In this document: positions 1 to 8,088 of the stretch, one piece after another
Layout: the number at the start of each line of letters is the position of its first letter
How positions within the stretch are numbered: the stretch's first letter is position 1
NCBI GenBank assembly: GCA_934675735.1
Contig: CAKURR010000004.1
Location: 1 to 64,000 of the forward strand
DNA from: an uncultured Clostridia bacterium
GTDB taxonomy: Bacteria; Bacillota; Clostridia; Christensenellales; Aristaeellaceae
DNA: 64,000 bases
Direction of reading: 5' to 3'
Notes under the pieces: generated by a model
What the model was told of the DNA's origin: nothing
What the model saw: only the letters and a program-made list of their open reading frames with translations
Database searches by the model: none
Translations under genes and position numbers: made by a program

Positions 1-96
1 TCCCCGCCCGCGTGGACGACGACGCGCTACCGCGTGACGCTGGTGCGCACGGCGGGCAAGTGGCTGATTTCCAACCTGCAATCCATTGCGGAGTGA
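1..96 (+). CDS. C-terminal fragment of an unidentified protein
   Basis: Frame 1 is open from the window edge to a TGA at 94-96, giving 31 residues that end in RYRVTLVRTAGKWLISNLQ followed by SIAE. The alternating beta-type pattern with a closing GKWLIS-like strand resembles the last strands of NTF2-like or similar small extracytoplasmic domains, but this is too short to assign. The frame is probably real because codon use matches the neighbours and an intergenic repeat starts directly after the stop. Confidence 0.5.
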   Translation, partial: SPPAWTTTRYRVTLVRTAGKWLISNLQSIAE

Positions 97-105
97 CGAG
101 GGAGT

Positions 106-178
106 TACGTTGGGGCGCTGCCCCAAGCCCTGCCAGAAACCTGAGGTTTCTGGACTTCCCTCCTTTCGCTTCGCGGTA
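106..178 (-). repeat. three-hairpin intergenic element, copy 1a
   Basis: Read on the minus strand this copy has the order H1 (GCGAAGCG half), H2 and H3. H3 lies at 110-126 (TTGGGGC, loop, GCCCCAA). H2 lies at 134-152 (CAGAAACC-TGA-GGTTTCTG). It is joined head-to-head to copy 1b through a perfect 24-bp palindrome at 167-190. Confidence 0.8.
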
Positions 179-249
179 TACCGCGAAGCGGTGGTGGAAG
201 GTGTCGGGAACTCAGTTCCTGACCGGGGTTTGGGGCAGAGCCCCAACCG
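179..249 (+). repeat. three-hairpin intergenic element, copy 1b
   Basis: H1 is the right half of the palindrome at 167-190. H2 is GGAAC-TCA-GTTCC at 207-219. H3 is TTGGGGC-AGA-GCCCCAA at 230-246. The element ends about ten bases before the ribosome binding site of dusB, so it lies in the dusB 5' leader if transcription comes from upstream. Confidence 0.8.
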
Positions 250-265
250 TCTTTTTTAGGAGCTT

Positions 266-1240
266 ATGAACTTTGATTTTCTGAAGCGGGGCGCAATGCT
301 CGCCCCGATGGCGGGCGTGACCGATATGCCGTTCCGCACCATCTGCCATGAAATGGGCTGCCCGATGGCCGTGAGCGAAATGGTCAGCGCGAAGGGCTAT
401 CTGCTTGCGCCGAAGGATAACCGCGCGGCACGGGAGTTGCTCAGCGTCGATGAAAGCGAACACGGCGCAGTCGCCTTGCAGCTTTTCGGCCATGAGCCGG
501 AAATCATGGCGCGCGCGGCGGAAGAACTGACGCGCGGCGGGCGCTATGCACTGTTGGATATCAACATGGGCTGCCCCGTGCCGAAAATCGTCGGCAATGG
601 CGAGGGCAGCGCATTGATGAAAGACCCCGTGCACGCGGCGGAAATCGTCGCGACGGTCGCTCAAGCGTCGCATGTGCCTGTGACGGTCAAAATGCGGCTC
701 GGCTTTGAGGCGGGCAGCGAAACCTATCTGCTGCTGGGCCAGCTTGTGCAGGAGAGCGGCGCGCAGATGATTACCCTGCACGCGCGCACTCGAAGCCAGT
801 TTTACGAGGGGCACGCCGATTGGAGCGCGATTGCCAAGCTCAAGCGGCGTGTGTCCATCCCCGTGGTCGGCAACGGCGACGTGACCTGTGCCCAAGACGC
901 GCTTCGCATGCTGGAGGAAACGGGCTGCGACGGCGTGGCGGTCGGCCGCGCGGCCCAGGGCAACCCGTGGATTTTCAGCCAGATTCGCGACGCGATGGCG
1001 GGCAAAACCGTCGCCGAACCGACGAACGAAGAAAAGCTCGCCGTGCTCTCGCGCCATCTGCACGCGCTCGCCCGATTCAAAGGCGAAGCCGTGGCCGTGC
1101 GGGAGATGCGGCGGCATGTCATCTGCTATGTGCGCGGCATGCGCGACGCGGCGAGGCTGCGCGTCAAGGTCAACGCGATGACGGATATCGGCGAGATGGA
1201 AGGCGCGCTGGCCGCGTTCATGCTGGAAGGAAAGGTATAA
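266..1240 (+). CDS. dusB: tRNA-dihydrouridine synthase (DusB type)
   Basis: This 324-residue flavoprotein reduces specific uridines in the D-loop of tRNA to dihydrouridine, using FMN and NADPH. The N-terminal TIM barrel opens with MLAPMAGVTD (residues 11-20). The motif NMGCPVPKIVGNGEGSALM carries the catalytic Cys103. HARTRSQFYEGHADW and the phosphate-binding GNGDV and GVAVGRAAQGNPW motifs follow, and a short helical C-terminal domain closes the protein. Length is normal for the family. The start is the ATG seven bases after the SD-like AGGAG. A three-hairpin repeat lies directly upstream, and the following gene is convergent. The family assignment is clear; the exact target uridine cannot be read from sequence. 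Confidence 0.95.
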   Translation: MNFDFLKRGAMLAPMAGVTDMPFRTICHEMGCPMAVSEMVSAKGYLLAPKDNRAARELLSVDESEHGAVALQLFGHEPEIMARAAEELTRGGRYALLDINMGCPVPKIVGNGEGSALMKDPVHAAEIVATVAQASHVPVTVKMRLGFEAGSETYLLLGQLVQESGAQMITLHARTRSQFYEGHADWSAIAKLKRRVSIPVVGNGDVTCAQDALRMLEETGCDGVAVGRAAQGNPWIFSQIRDAMAGKTVAEPTNEEKLAVLSRHLHALARFKGEAVAVREMRRHVICYVRGMRDAARLRVKVNAMTDIGEMEGALAAFMLEGKV

Positions 1241-1244
1241 AACT

Positions 1245-1411
1245 CCTTCAGGCAGCTTCGCCGACAGACCTTCGGCGTTCCGCCTGCCAGCTTCCCGTAC
1301 AGGGGCGGCAAGGTGCACGCGCTCAAAGAGGGAGCCTTTTGGTATAAGCAGCATCAGCGTGAGAATAAAGCCTCCCTCTATGAGGGAGGCGTCGCAACGT
1401 AGTCGTGGCGG
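1245..1411. repeat. intergenic repeat, CTCCCTC/GAGGGAG type
   Basis: The stretch holds CTCCTTCAGGCAGCTTCGCC, then CTCAAAGAGGGAGCC, then the hairpin GCCTCCCTC-TAT-GAGGGAGGC at 1370-1390 followed by a degenerate tail. It resembles the CTCC...TCAAAGAGGGAGCC intergenic repeats common in gut Clostridia. No coding frame is convincing here. It is a different family from the GGGGTTTGGGGC elements. Confidence 0.5.
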
Positions 1412-1422
1412 AAGGCGTATAC

Positions 1423-1463
1423 AGCAAAAGCCCGAACGATTTCAAACCGTTCGGGCTTTTGCT
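1423..1463. terminator. rho-independent terminator, bidirectional
   Basis: A perfect 16-bp stem (AGCAAAAGCCCGAACG and its complement) with a 9-base loop lies between the convergent dusB and SdpI-family genes. A-rich and T-rich outer stem ends allow action on both strands. Confidence 0.85.
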
Positions 1464-1493
1464 TATGGAGAAAGGAATGAAGAAAATGGCGAA

Positions 1494-1868
1494 TCAGGCG
1501 GCCGCTTTGGGCGCATAGCGCTTGCGGAGACTGGTTTCCACCGACGCAATCAGCACGATGACCGTGACCACCTCAAACAGCGCGATGGCGGCGGTGAACA
1601 CATACAGGTTCGTCAGGGTATCGGTCGGGGCAAGGCGAATGAGCAGCAGCGCCGCGGCGGCCATCGCGATGCCGCCGATGATGTAGCGTTTGCTGCAAAG
1701 CTTCTGGGCGTAATCCCACGCTTCTTGGGAAGCCATCGAGAGCTGCGTGCGGTAGCCGCGGCCCGCGCCGAGCGACGCGCACTTCTTGATGCGCAGAATG
1801 CCCGCTTCCACGGTCAGATACGGCGCAATCATCAGCAGAAACAGACAGAGAATCCAAGTAGCAAGCAT
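1494..1868 (-). CDS. SdpI/YfhL-family small membrane protein
   Basis: The 124-residue protein has an N-terminal hydrophobic segment (about 3-20), a soluble stretch with GYRTQLSMASQEAWDYAQKL, then two more hydrophobic segments (about 62-80 and 88-108). The GYRT...S..AW..A motif between membrane segments matches the SdpI/YfhL family (PF13630), of which Bacillus SdpI is the immunity protein for the SdpC toxin. No sdpABC-like genes are nearby, so an immunity role is not supported here. A good ribosome binding site (AAGGAG) precedes the ATG, and a promoter lies upstream. It is a single-gene unit ending at the shared terminator. Confidence 0.7.
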   Translation of the reverse strand: MLATWILCLFLLMIAPYLTVEAGILRIKKCASLGAGRGYRTQLSMASQEAWDYAQKLCSKRYIIGGIAMAAAALLLIRLAPTDTLTNLYVFTAAIALFEVVTVIVLIASVETSLRKRYAPKAAA

Positions 1869-1906
1869 GAAATCGATCTCCTTTATGAAACAAATCTGAT
1901 GGATAT

Positions 1907-1935
1907 ATTATCCCGCATGCGGCGCAAAGCGTCAA
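1907..1935 (-). promoter_or_regulatory. sigma-A type promoter for the SdpI-family gene
   Basis: On the minus strand TTGACG, 17 bases, GATAAT lies 39 bases upstream of the start codon. Confidence 0.65.
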
Positions 1936-2096
1936 GCCGGAACGCCATCAAGAAGCCGTGAAAGAACGTCTGACGACCGTTAACGCGCATTTATAAAGAA
2001 AAATTAACGAATGAAAAGCAGGATTTTATCCGCTTGCAGCGTATATAGAGATATCACCAAAAGAAACTCTGTCAAAAGAAAAGGATGATTGATATA

Positions 2097-3263
2097 ATGT
2101 TTATGGACAAAATGGCCGAGGGCATTCTCCGCCTGAGCGTGATGGATAACGATATTGACCTGTTTGAGGGGCAGTATCCCGTGCCGAACGGCGTGAGCTA
2201 TAACAGCTATCTGATTGAGGATGAGCGGCTCTGCCTGTTGGATACGGTAGACGCGCGCAAGCAGGCGGAATGGCTCGGCGGGCTTGACGAAGCGCTGGCA
2301 GGGCGCAGGCTGGATTATCTGGTAATTTCGCACATGGAGCCGGATCACGCGGGCTCGATTGCCGCGCTCTGCGCGCGTCAGCCGCAGGTGAAGCTGGTTG
2401 CCAATGCCAAGACGTTTGCGATGCTCGACCAGTTCACGGGCGGACATGCGCTTGAGCAGGAGCGCGTCACGGTTGGCGAGGGCGGCACGCTGGCGCTGGG
2501 CAGCCATACGCTGCATTTCGTTCTCGCGCCGATGGTGCATTGGCCCGAGGTCATGGTTGCGTATGAGGACAGCCAAAAGGTGCTCTTTTCGGCGGACGGC
2601 TTCGGCAATTTCGGCCCGCTGACCTATACGGACGCGTGGGCGGACGAGGCGCGGCGCTATTACTGCAACATCGTCGGCAAATACGGCGTGCAGGTTCAGG
2701 GCCTGCTCAAAAAGGCCGCCGCGCTGGATATCGAGACGGTTTGCCCGCTGCACGGCCCGCAGCTGAGCGGCGATTCGCTGGCCCGCGCGCTGGAGCTGTA
2801 CAGCCTGTGGGCGGCGTGGAAGCCGGAGGAAAGCGGCGTGCTGGTCGCCTACGCGGGCTTCCACGGCCATACCGCCGAGGCGGCCAAGCTGCTGGCCGAG
2901 AAGCTGCACGCGCTGGGCGAAACGGTCGAGGTCATCGATTTGAACCGCGTGCACAAGAGCTATGCCGTGGCCGACGCGTTCAAATTCGACCGCATGGCGC
3001 TGTGCGCGGCAACGTATGACGGTGCGTATGCCCCCGCGATGGAGGCGTTTCTTTCCGCGCTCAAGCTCAAGGGCTTGCAGGGCCGCACCGTGGCGCTGGT
3101 GGAAAACGGCACGTGGGCGCCGATGGCCGCCAAGCAGATGCGCGCGGCGCTGGAAACGATGAAGAACATGCGCGTACTCGACCGGCAGGTGACGATTCGC
3201 TCGGCGATGAGCGAGAAGAACCGCGAGGAAATCGAGGAACTGGCGAAAAATTTGGTGATGTAA
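2097..3263 (+). CDS. A-type flavoprotein (flavodiiron protein, FprA-like)
   Basis: This is a cytoplasmic flavodiiron protein that reduces O2 to water (or NO to N2O) and protects anaerobes from oxidative or nitrosative stress. The N-terminal metallo-beta-lactamase-like domain has the diiron motif SHMEPDHAGS (ligands at about His79, Glu81, Asp83), then VHWPEVM, SADGFGNFG and CPLHGPQLSG. The C-terminal flavodoxin domain starts at VLVAYAGFHGHTAEAA. The product is 388 residues. ATG 2097 was preferred over in-frame ATG 2085, because AAAAGGA sits directly against 2085 but 11 bases before 2097. No rubredoxin domain or gene is adjacent. A terminator follows. Confidence 0.92.
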   Translation: MFMDKMAEGILRLSVMDNDIDLFEGQYPVPNGVSYNSYLIEDERLCLLDTVDARKQAEWLGGLDEALAGRRLDYLVISHMEPDHAGSIAALCARQPQVKLVANAKTFAMLDQFTGGHALEQERVTVGEGGTLALGSHTLHFVLAPMVHWPEVMVAYEDSQKVLFSADGFGNFGPLTYTDAWADEARRYYCNIVGKYGVQVQGLLKKAAALDIETVCPLHGPQLSGDSLARALELYSLWAAWKPEESGVLVAYAGFHGHTAEAAKLLAEKLHALGETVEVIDLNRVHKSYAVADAFKFDRMALCAATYDGAYAPAMEAFLSALKLKGLQGRTVALVENGTWAPMAAKQMRAALETMKNMRVLDRQVTIRSAMSEKNREEIEELAKNLVM

Positions 3264-3288
3264 ATTCCATATTGTCAAGCAAAGAGAG

Positions 3289-3318
3289 ACGGACGGCCAG
3301 CGGCGCGTCCGTTTTTTG
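3289..3318 (+). terminator. rho-independent terminator after the flavodiiron gene
   Basis: ACGGACG and CGTCCGT form a 7-bp stem with a 10-base loop, followed by TTTTT. Confidence 0.85.
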
Positions 3319-3409
3319 ACGGTTCAAAAATTCCGCCCAACCTTCTGTGCATGCGGAACTTCGGTTTTTTTGCAGACTGCAACGGCTATTGCATACGCCC
3401 ATGGGCTGC

Positions 3410-4177
3410 TCAGTGCAGCGCCGCCGCGGCGATATTCAGCAGCGATGTGAACAGGCTCAGCCGAAGCAGAATCACGCTCAGGTTGTTTCGCCGCCGCTGA
3501 ATCGCGGGCCAAAGCGCCAGCAGCGCCCCGAGCACCGCGCCCGGGAGCAGCCAGAGCAGCACGCCCGCATCCGGCAGAACCAGCCGCTCGCGAATCAGCA
3601 GCACAATCAGCTTGCCGACCATCGCGAAGAGCGAAACCGTCAGCGCAGCAAACGCGCTTTCGCTGCCGTCCGCCTCAAACAAGAGGAAATAGAGCATCAG
3701 CGTCAGCGGTTCCGCGCCGAAGGCGAGAAACGAGCCGAGCAGCCCCACCAGCAGCGCGACGGGGAAGCTCAGCAGCCGCGAACCGTCCATCGGCGCAAGC
3801 GTGTGATTCAGCGGGCCGAAGTAGAGCGACGGCAGCGCAATCAGTGTGAAGAGCAGCGCGTTTTGCAGCAGCATGGTCGATTCGCGCGTGACCATCGCGA
3901 AAAAGCGCGCGGCCGCCAAATCGCCCAGCATGCCGCCCAGCGCCGCACCGACCGACAGCAGCAGCAGCTCGTCGGGATGCAGCGGCAGGGCGTGGTTGAG
4001 CGCGAAAAAGGCCGAGACCAACGCCGCGCAGAGCGTCGCCATCGTGCACAGTGCCGCGACGGAGGCGGGCGCGAGCGGCGAAACCGCGTCCAGCAGGGGG
4101 CGGAGCAGCGTCGTCGGCCCGATGCCCGAAAGCAGCCCGAAAAACGCGCTCACGCTGCTTAAAATCAGATAAATCAT
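3410..4177 (-). CDS. TauE/SafE-like membrane permease
   Basis: The 255-residue protein is almost entirely hydrophobic, with about eight predicted membrane segments in two similar halves. The first half opens with the Gly-rich FGLLSGIGPTTLLRPLL; the second has LLVGLLGSFLAFGAEPLTL. That two-repeat layout is typical of the TauE/SafE sulfite or organosulfonate exporter-like family, though substrates are mostly unknown. Its ATG overlaps the enolase stop codon by four bases (ATGA), so the two genes are translationally coupled. The coupling does not reveal a metabolic link. Function is inferred from fold only. Confidence 0.65.
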   Translation of the reverse strand: MIYLILSSVSAFFGLLSGIGPTTLLRPLLDAVSPLAPASVAALCTMATLCAALVSAFFALNHALPLHPDELLLLSVGAALGGMLGDLAAARFFAMVTRESTMLLQNALLFTLIALPSLYFGPLNHTLAPMDGSRLLSFPVALLVGLLGSFLAFGAEPLTLMLYFLLFEADGSESAFAALTVSLFAMVGKLIVLLIRERLVLPDAGVLLWLLPGAVLGALLALWPAIQRRRNNLSVILLRLSLFTSLLNIAAAALH

Positions 4178-5448
4178 AGGCGAAGCTCATCCAGCCTGGC
4201 CGCGCCGCCCAGCGCGTCCTCAATGCGCAGCAGGCGGTTGTATTTGCTCACGCGCTCGCTTCGGCAGGGCGCGCCCGTCTTGATCTGCCCCGCGCCGAGC
4301 GCCACGGCCAGGTCGGCGATGGTCGTGTCCTCCGTCTCGCCCGAACGGTGGGACATGATGGTGCGGTAGCCGCTCCTGTGCGCCAGCGAAAGGGCCTGCA
4401 TGGTCTCCGTCAGCGTGCCGATTTGGTTCGGCTTGAGCAGAATTGCGTTGGCGCAGCCCATCAAAATACCGCGCTGCAAACGCTCGGTGTTCGTCACGAA
4501 GAGGTCGTCGCCGACCAGCTGACAGCGGCTGCCCAGATCCCGCGTCAGCGCCTGCCACGCGGGCCAATCCTCCTCGCCGAGCGGGTCCTCGATGGAGCGG
4601 ATGGGGTATTGGTCGCACAGGCCGCGCCAATGCGCGGTCAGCTCGTGCGCGGTGAACGCGCGGCCCGATTTGGGCAGGATATACCGGTCTTTCTGCGCCC
4701 ATTCGCTGGCCGCCGCGTCGAGCGCCAAGGCGACGTCCGTGCCCGCCGTATAGCCCGCGCGGGCAATCGCATCCAGAATGAGGTCGAGCGCCTGCTTCTC
4801 TTCGGCGATATCCGGCGCGAAACCGCCTTCGTCGCCCACGCCTGTGGAGAGCCCCTTCTTTTTGAGCAGCGCCGCCAGCGCGTGATAGACTTCCGCGCCC
4901 ATTTGCAGCGCCGTGCGGAAATCCTTTGCGCCGACGGGCACAATCATAAATTCCTGCACATCCAGCCCGTTGCCCGCGTGCACGCCGCCGTTGAGGATGT
5001 TCATCATCGGCATGGGCATGAGGTGCGCTTGCGCGCCGCCCAGAAAGCGGAAGAGCGCCATATTCTGCGCGCATGCCGCCGCCTTGGCGCATGCCATGGA
5101 TACCGCCAGCGTCGCGTTTGCGCCGAGCACGGCTTTGTTCTTCGTGCCGTCCAGCGCGATGAGCGCCTCATCGACGGCGAACAGATTGCCCGCGTCCATG
5201 CCGCGGAGGGCCTTGCAGATTGCGCCGGAGACGTTTTTGCAGGCTTGCAGCACGCCTTTGCCGCCGTAGCGCTGCATGTCGCCGTCGCGCAGCTCCAGCG
5301 CCTCGTATTTGCCCGTGGATGCGCCGCTGGGGGCGATGGCCGTGCAGACCACGCCGCCCGAGAGCTGCACCTCCGCTTCGACAGTCGGGTTTCCGCGCGA
5401 ATCGAGCACCTGCCGCCCGATGACGCCGACGATTTCCGTTTTGCTCAT
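4174..5448 (-). CDS. eno: enolase
   Basis: Enolase interconverts 2-phosphoglycerate and phosphoenolpyruvate in glycolysis and gluconeogenesis. The 424-residue protein is full length. It shows the mobile loop SGASTGKYEALELRDGD, the catalytic GDEGGFAPDI, and Mg-binding SIEDP and LVGDDLFVTN. It also has the catalytic-lysine motif LLKPNQIGTLTET and the signature MSHRSGETEDTTIADLAV. A strong ribosome binding site (GGGAGGC) precedes the ATG. The gene stands alone rather than in the gap-pgk-tpi-gpm cluster seen in many Firmicutes, and a TauE/SafE-like permease gene overlaps its 3' end. Confidence 0.97.
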   Translation of the reverse strand: MSKTEIVGVIGRQVLDSRGNPTVEAEVQLSGGVVCTAIAPSGASTGKYEALELRDGDMQRYGGKGVLQACKNVSGAICKALRGMDAGNLFAVDEALIALDGTKNKAVLGANATLAVSMACAKAAACAQNMALFRFLGGAQAHLMPMPMMNILNGGVHAGNGLDVQEFMIVPVGAKDFRTALQMGAEVYHALAALLKKKGLSTGVGDEGGFAPDIAEEKQALDLILDAIARAGYTAGTDVALALDAAASEWAQKDRYILPKSGRAFTAHELTAHWRGLCDQYPIRSIEDPLGEEDWPAWQALTRDLGSRCQLVGDDLFVTNTERLQRGILMGCANAILLKPNQIGTLTETMQALSLAHRSGYRTIMSHRSGETEDTTIADLAVALGAGQIKTGAPCRSERVSKYNRLLRIEDALGGAARLDELRL

Positions 5449-5593
5449 GATAATGCCTCCCGATGCACTTTTGACTTAGCTTGAGCAGCGAAAGCAAAAA
5501 TATGCGTCATTTAAGAATCTGCCCTGAAGCCTGCCGGAAATGTAAAATTTCGTCTGTCATTTGTGAGCTTGATGGATGAATGAAAAGACTCGG

Positions 5594-5666
5594 ATGGTAA
5601 GCGCAAAGCGAAGACGGGAGTCTGAGGGACTTTGTCCCTCGGGCAGGTTTGGGCGGCAGCCCAAAA
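5594..5666 (+). repeat. three-hairpin intergenic element, copy 2
   Basis: H2 is GAGGGAC-TTT-GTCCCTC at 5624-5640. H3 is TTTGGGC-GGCA-GCCCAAA at 5648-5665. H1 is degenerate (GCGCAAAGCGAAG at 5601-5613). It is nearly identical to copy 4 read on its minus strand (GGGAGTCTGAGGGACT...GTCCCTC). Confidence 0.75.
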
Positions 5667-5693
5667 AGGCGTCTGCCGATGAAGCAGACGCCC
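5663..5693 (-). terminator. rho-independent terminator for the SH3 gene
   Basis: On the minus strand GGCGTCTGC pairs with GCAGACGCC across a 7-base loop and is followed by TTTTT. It abuts repeat copy 2. Confidence 0.85.
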
Positions 5694-5716
5694 TTTGAGG
5701 GAGGAGAGGGAGAGAA

Positions 5717-6622
5717 TCAGAATTTCAGGAACCAGGTGGAAATGTAGCCGACCTTGCCGTTCACTTCAACCTTCGTCCAGTCGGTCGTCTTTTCCAGCAC
5801 AGTGACCGTCGTGCCGACCGGAACCGTGCCGATGACGGACGCGGACAGGCTTGCGCGGCTGCGGAAATTGACATAGCTGCCGCCGTTGGCGTTGAACACG
5901 CGCGCCGTGCCGCTGTGAATTTCGCTCGTGATTTTCAGATACTTGGCCATCATGTAGCCGGTCTTGCCGTCCACGCTGACCTTATACCAGTCGCCCTGAC
6001 GGGCCAGCAGGGTCACGGTCTTGCCGTTGCGGTAGTAGCCCAGCGATTCGCTGTTCACGCTCGCTTCGCGGCGGAGGAAGAGCACCTGGGTGTCGCGCGG
6101 GTTGTTGACCACGGCGGTGCCCGTCGCGGGCTTCACGGCGGAAGAACCGCCGCTCACAGTCTTGCCCGAGAGCCAGCGGGTCTGCATGTAGCCGGTCTTG
6201 CCGTCCGCGCTGACCTTGCTCCAGTCGCCGCTGGTGGAGAGCACGGTCACCTTCGTGCCGCGCGGATACGAGCCGAGGATGTCGCCGTTCGGCTCGGCAC
6301 GCAGATTCAGGCCGCGGCTGTTCGTGTTGACATACGCGGTGGAATTGGCCGCACCCTCGCTGCCCAGATACTTGACGTACATGTAGCCGCTTTGGCCGCC
6401 GACGTCCACGCTCGCCCAGTCGCCGTTGATACCCTTGACGAGCACTTCGGTGCCCCAGCCATACTTGCCCAGAATGGCGGAGGATGCGCTCTCCCCGGCG
6501 CGCAGATTCAGCGTGCCGCAGGTGATGACGCGGGTTTCGTTTTCGGCGAAGGCCGCCAGCGGGGCTGCCATCGCCAAGCTCAGCATCGCGGCGCAAGCCG
6601 CCTTTTTCTTTCCGGTAAACAT
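5717..6622 (-). CDS. secreted protein with four SH3b domains
   Basis: The 301-residue protein has a signal peptide (basic MFTGKKK, hydrophobic core, AAFA cleavage region near residue 26). Four bacterial SH3 domains of about 55-60 residues follow. Each has an LNLR/FLRR/NFRS-type start, a G..V.VL core and a closing GYM..(K/R)(Y/W)L or GYISTWFL segment. Such arrays usually bind peptidoglycan peptides or mediate protein contacts at the cell wall. No catalytic domain is present, so it is likely a wall-binding or scaffold protein. Related SH3-like folds recur in the large secreted protein at 40429-43371. The start is set by AGGAGG upstream. Confidence 0.85.
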   Translation of the reverse strand: MFTGKKKAACAAMLSLAMAAPLAAFAENETRVITCGTLNLRAGESASSAILGKYGWGTEVLVKGINGDWASVDVGGQSGYMYVKYLGSEGAANSTAYVNTNSRGLNLRAEPNGDILGSYPRGTKVTVLSTSGDWSKVSADGKTGYMQTRWLSGKTVSGGSSAVKPATGTAVVNNPRDTQVLFLRREASVNSESLGYYRNGKTVTLLARQGDWYKVSVDGKTGYMMAKYLKITSEIHSGTARVFNANGGSYVNFRSRASLSASVIGTVPVGTTVTVLEKTTDWTKVEVNGKVGYISTWFLKF

Positions 6623-6827
6623 ATAGGAAGTCCTCCTTTGTCATTGCGAAGGCGTCCAAGCGGCCGCTCTTGTTCGTCTTCTGCATATCTGACGAAGGCG
6701 GATATTCTTTTATTGCAATATAATCGTTTCCAAGTTCTGGAAAAGGCAGGCGAGGAAAAGAAAAAGTGAGGAATATCAGTGAAAATCGAGAAAACAGACG
6801 CAAAATGGAAAAAGATGGAAGGTTTTT

Positions 6828-7949
6828 TTACAGCGTATCCAGCGTGGCGGAAATCGCGGCGAGTCCGGCTTTCAGCTCGTCGGCGCCGCAAGCATAGCCG
6901 ATGCGTGCGCAGCCCTCAAGTTCAAAGCATGCGCCCGGGGTGAGCAGCGCGCCGGTCTGCGCGAGCAGCTTTTCACAGAAAGTATATGACGGCATGGGAT
7001 TATCGTAAAACAGCAGCGCGGTCGTGCCCGCCTGCGGACGGACGAAATGCACACGCTTTTCCTTTTTGGCCCAATCGGTCAGAATCGCCAGATTTTCGCG
7101 GACGATGCCGCGGTTGCGCGAGAGCAGCGCGTGACTGTGGCGCAGCGCGAGGGAGGCGACGGCTTCGTCAAACATGCCGCAGCTGATGAGGCTGTAATCG
7201 CGTCGGGAGAGACAGGCGTTGATGAAATCCGCGTCATGGCTGGCAACCCAGCCCAGGCGCAGACCCGCCAGCGAAAACACCTTGGACATGCTGCCGATGG
7301 AAATGCCCTTTTCGTAAAGATCGACAATCGATTCGCTCCACGCGTCCGTCTGCGTCAGATGGCGATAGACCTCGTCGCAGAGCACATATGCGCCGACCTC
7401 GCGCGCCATCGCGACGACGGCTTCCAGCATGGGCCGCGTCATCAGCGCGCCTGTGGGGTTGTTGGGGTTATTCAGGCAGATGAGCCGTGTGTTGGGCTTG
7501 ATGAGGCCGCGCAGTTCGTCGAGATCAGGCAGGAAGCCGTTTTCCTCGCGCAGCGGGAGCAAATCGACCTGTGCGCCGAAGGATTGCGGAATGGCATACA
7601 GCTGCTGATAGGTCGGCAGAACGGAAATCACGTGGTCGCCCGGGTGAATCAGCGCGTACATCGCCAGATGGTTTGCGCCCGCCGCGCCGTGGGTGGTGAC
7701 GACCTCGTTTGGGTTCAGCGTCTGGAACAGGTCGCAAATGCCTTCGCGCAGTTCCGGTTTGCCGACGATATCGCCGTAGGTCAGGCGGCGCGCGCAGAAG
7801 GCGTCGAGAAACGCCTGCTTGTTTTCGCCCGTCAGGGCAAACAGTTCGTCAAGCGACACGGAATTGACGCAGGTTTCTGCGATGTTGATTTTTGCCTGCG
7901 TTTCGTAGGCGTTCATCCATTCTTCGACCTTGAAGGGGCTGATGTTCAT
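6828..7949 (-). CDS. PLP-dependent aminotransferase, fold type I, class I/II
   Basis: The 373-residue enzyme belongs to the aspartate-aminotransferase superfamily. Visible motifs are the substrate-pocket GAAGANHLAM, NNPNNPTGA, the cofactor-contacting CDEVYRH and SIGSMSKVFSLAGLRLGW carrying the Schiff-base lysine. The N-terminus (MNISPFKVEEWMNAYE) is short compared with classical AspC. The amino-donor specificity cannot be deduced. The ATG follows a strong AAGGAGG. The transcript has a leader of roughly 130 bases with two hairpins, the second followed by U-runs, so expression may be attenuated. It is probably a monocistronic unit. Confidence 0.85.
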   Translation of the reverse strand: MNISPFKVEEWMNAYETQAKINIAETCVNSVSLDELFALTGENKQAFLDAFCARRLTYGDIVGKPELREGICDLFQTLNPNEVVTTHGAAGANHLAMYALIHPGDHVISVLPTYQQLYAIPQSFGAQVDLLPLREENGFLPDLDELRGLIKPNTRLICLNNPNNPTGALMTRPMLEAVVAMAREVGAYVLCDEVYRHLTQTDAWSESIVDLYEKGISIGSMSKVFSLAGLRLGWVASHDADFINACLSRRDYSLISCGMFDEAVASLALRHSHALLSRNRGIVRENLAILTDWAKKEKRVHFVRPQAGTTALLFYDNPMPSYTFCEKLLAQTGALLTPGACFELEGCARIGYACGADELKAGLAAISATLDTL

Positions 7950-7975
7950 GATAAATCCTCCTTAAAAAGGTAAAA

Positions 7976-8065
7976 GGCACTCGGCATCCCACCTTATAGC
8001 GCTTGCGCGCCGTACCTGCGGAGGGATTCCGAATGCCCGACCGCTCCATCCGGTGATGGAAGCGG
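7976..8065 (-). promoter_or_regulatory. structured 5' leader, candidate attenuator
   Basis: On the minus strand a first hairpin (8041-8065; CCGCT..CCATC ACCG GATGG AGCGG) is followed by a long one. In the second, 8023-8037 (GGCATTCGGAATCCC) pairs with 7976-7990 (GGGATGCCGAGTGCC): 15 positions, one mismatch and one G-U. The intervening 32 bases hold a small GCGC-GCAA-GCGC hairpin. TTTTACCTTTTT follows, and then the ribosome binding site. No known riboswitch class was recognised. Confidence 0.55.
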
Positions 8066-8088
8066 GGTGATGATGTGAAGTTGGAATC

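Noticed and set aside
167..190. 24-bp perfect palindrome as a regulator operator for dusB
   Set aside because: Both halves are H1 modules of two adjacent repeat copies, and similar H1 sequences occur next to unrelated genes, so the repeat explanation is simpler.
108..251. Rho-independent terminator for the gene ending at 96
   Set aside because: The hairpins lack following T-runs in the right place and belong to the dispersed repeat family; a secondary role in termination remains possible.
7976..8065. T-box riboswitch upstream of the aminotransferase
   Set aside because: AAGGTGGGATGCC loosely resembles the T-box antiterminator sequence, but the leader is too short for stem I with a specifier loop and the conserved ACCGCG is missing.
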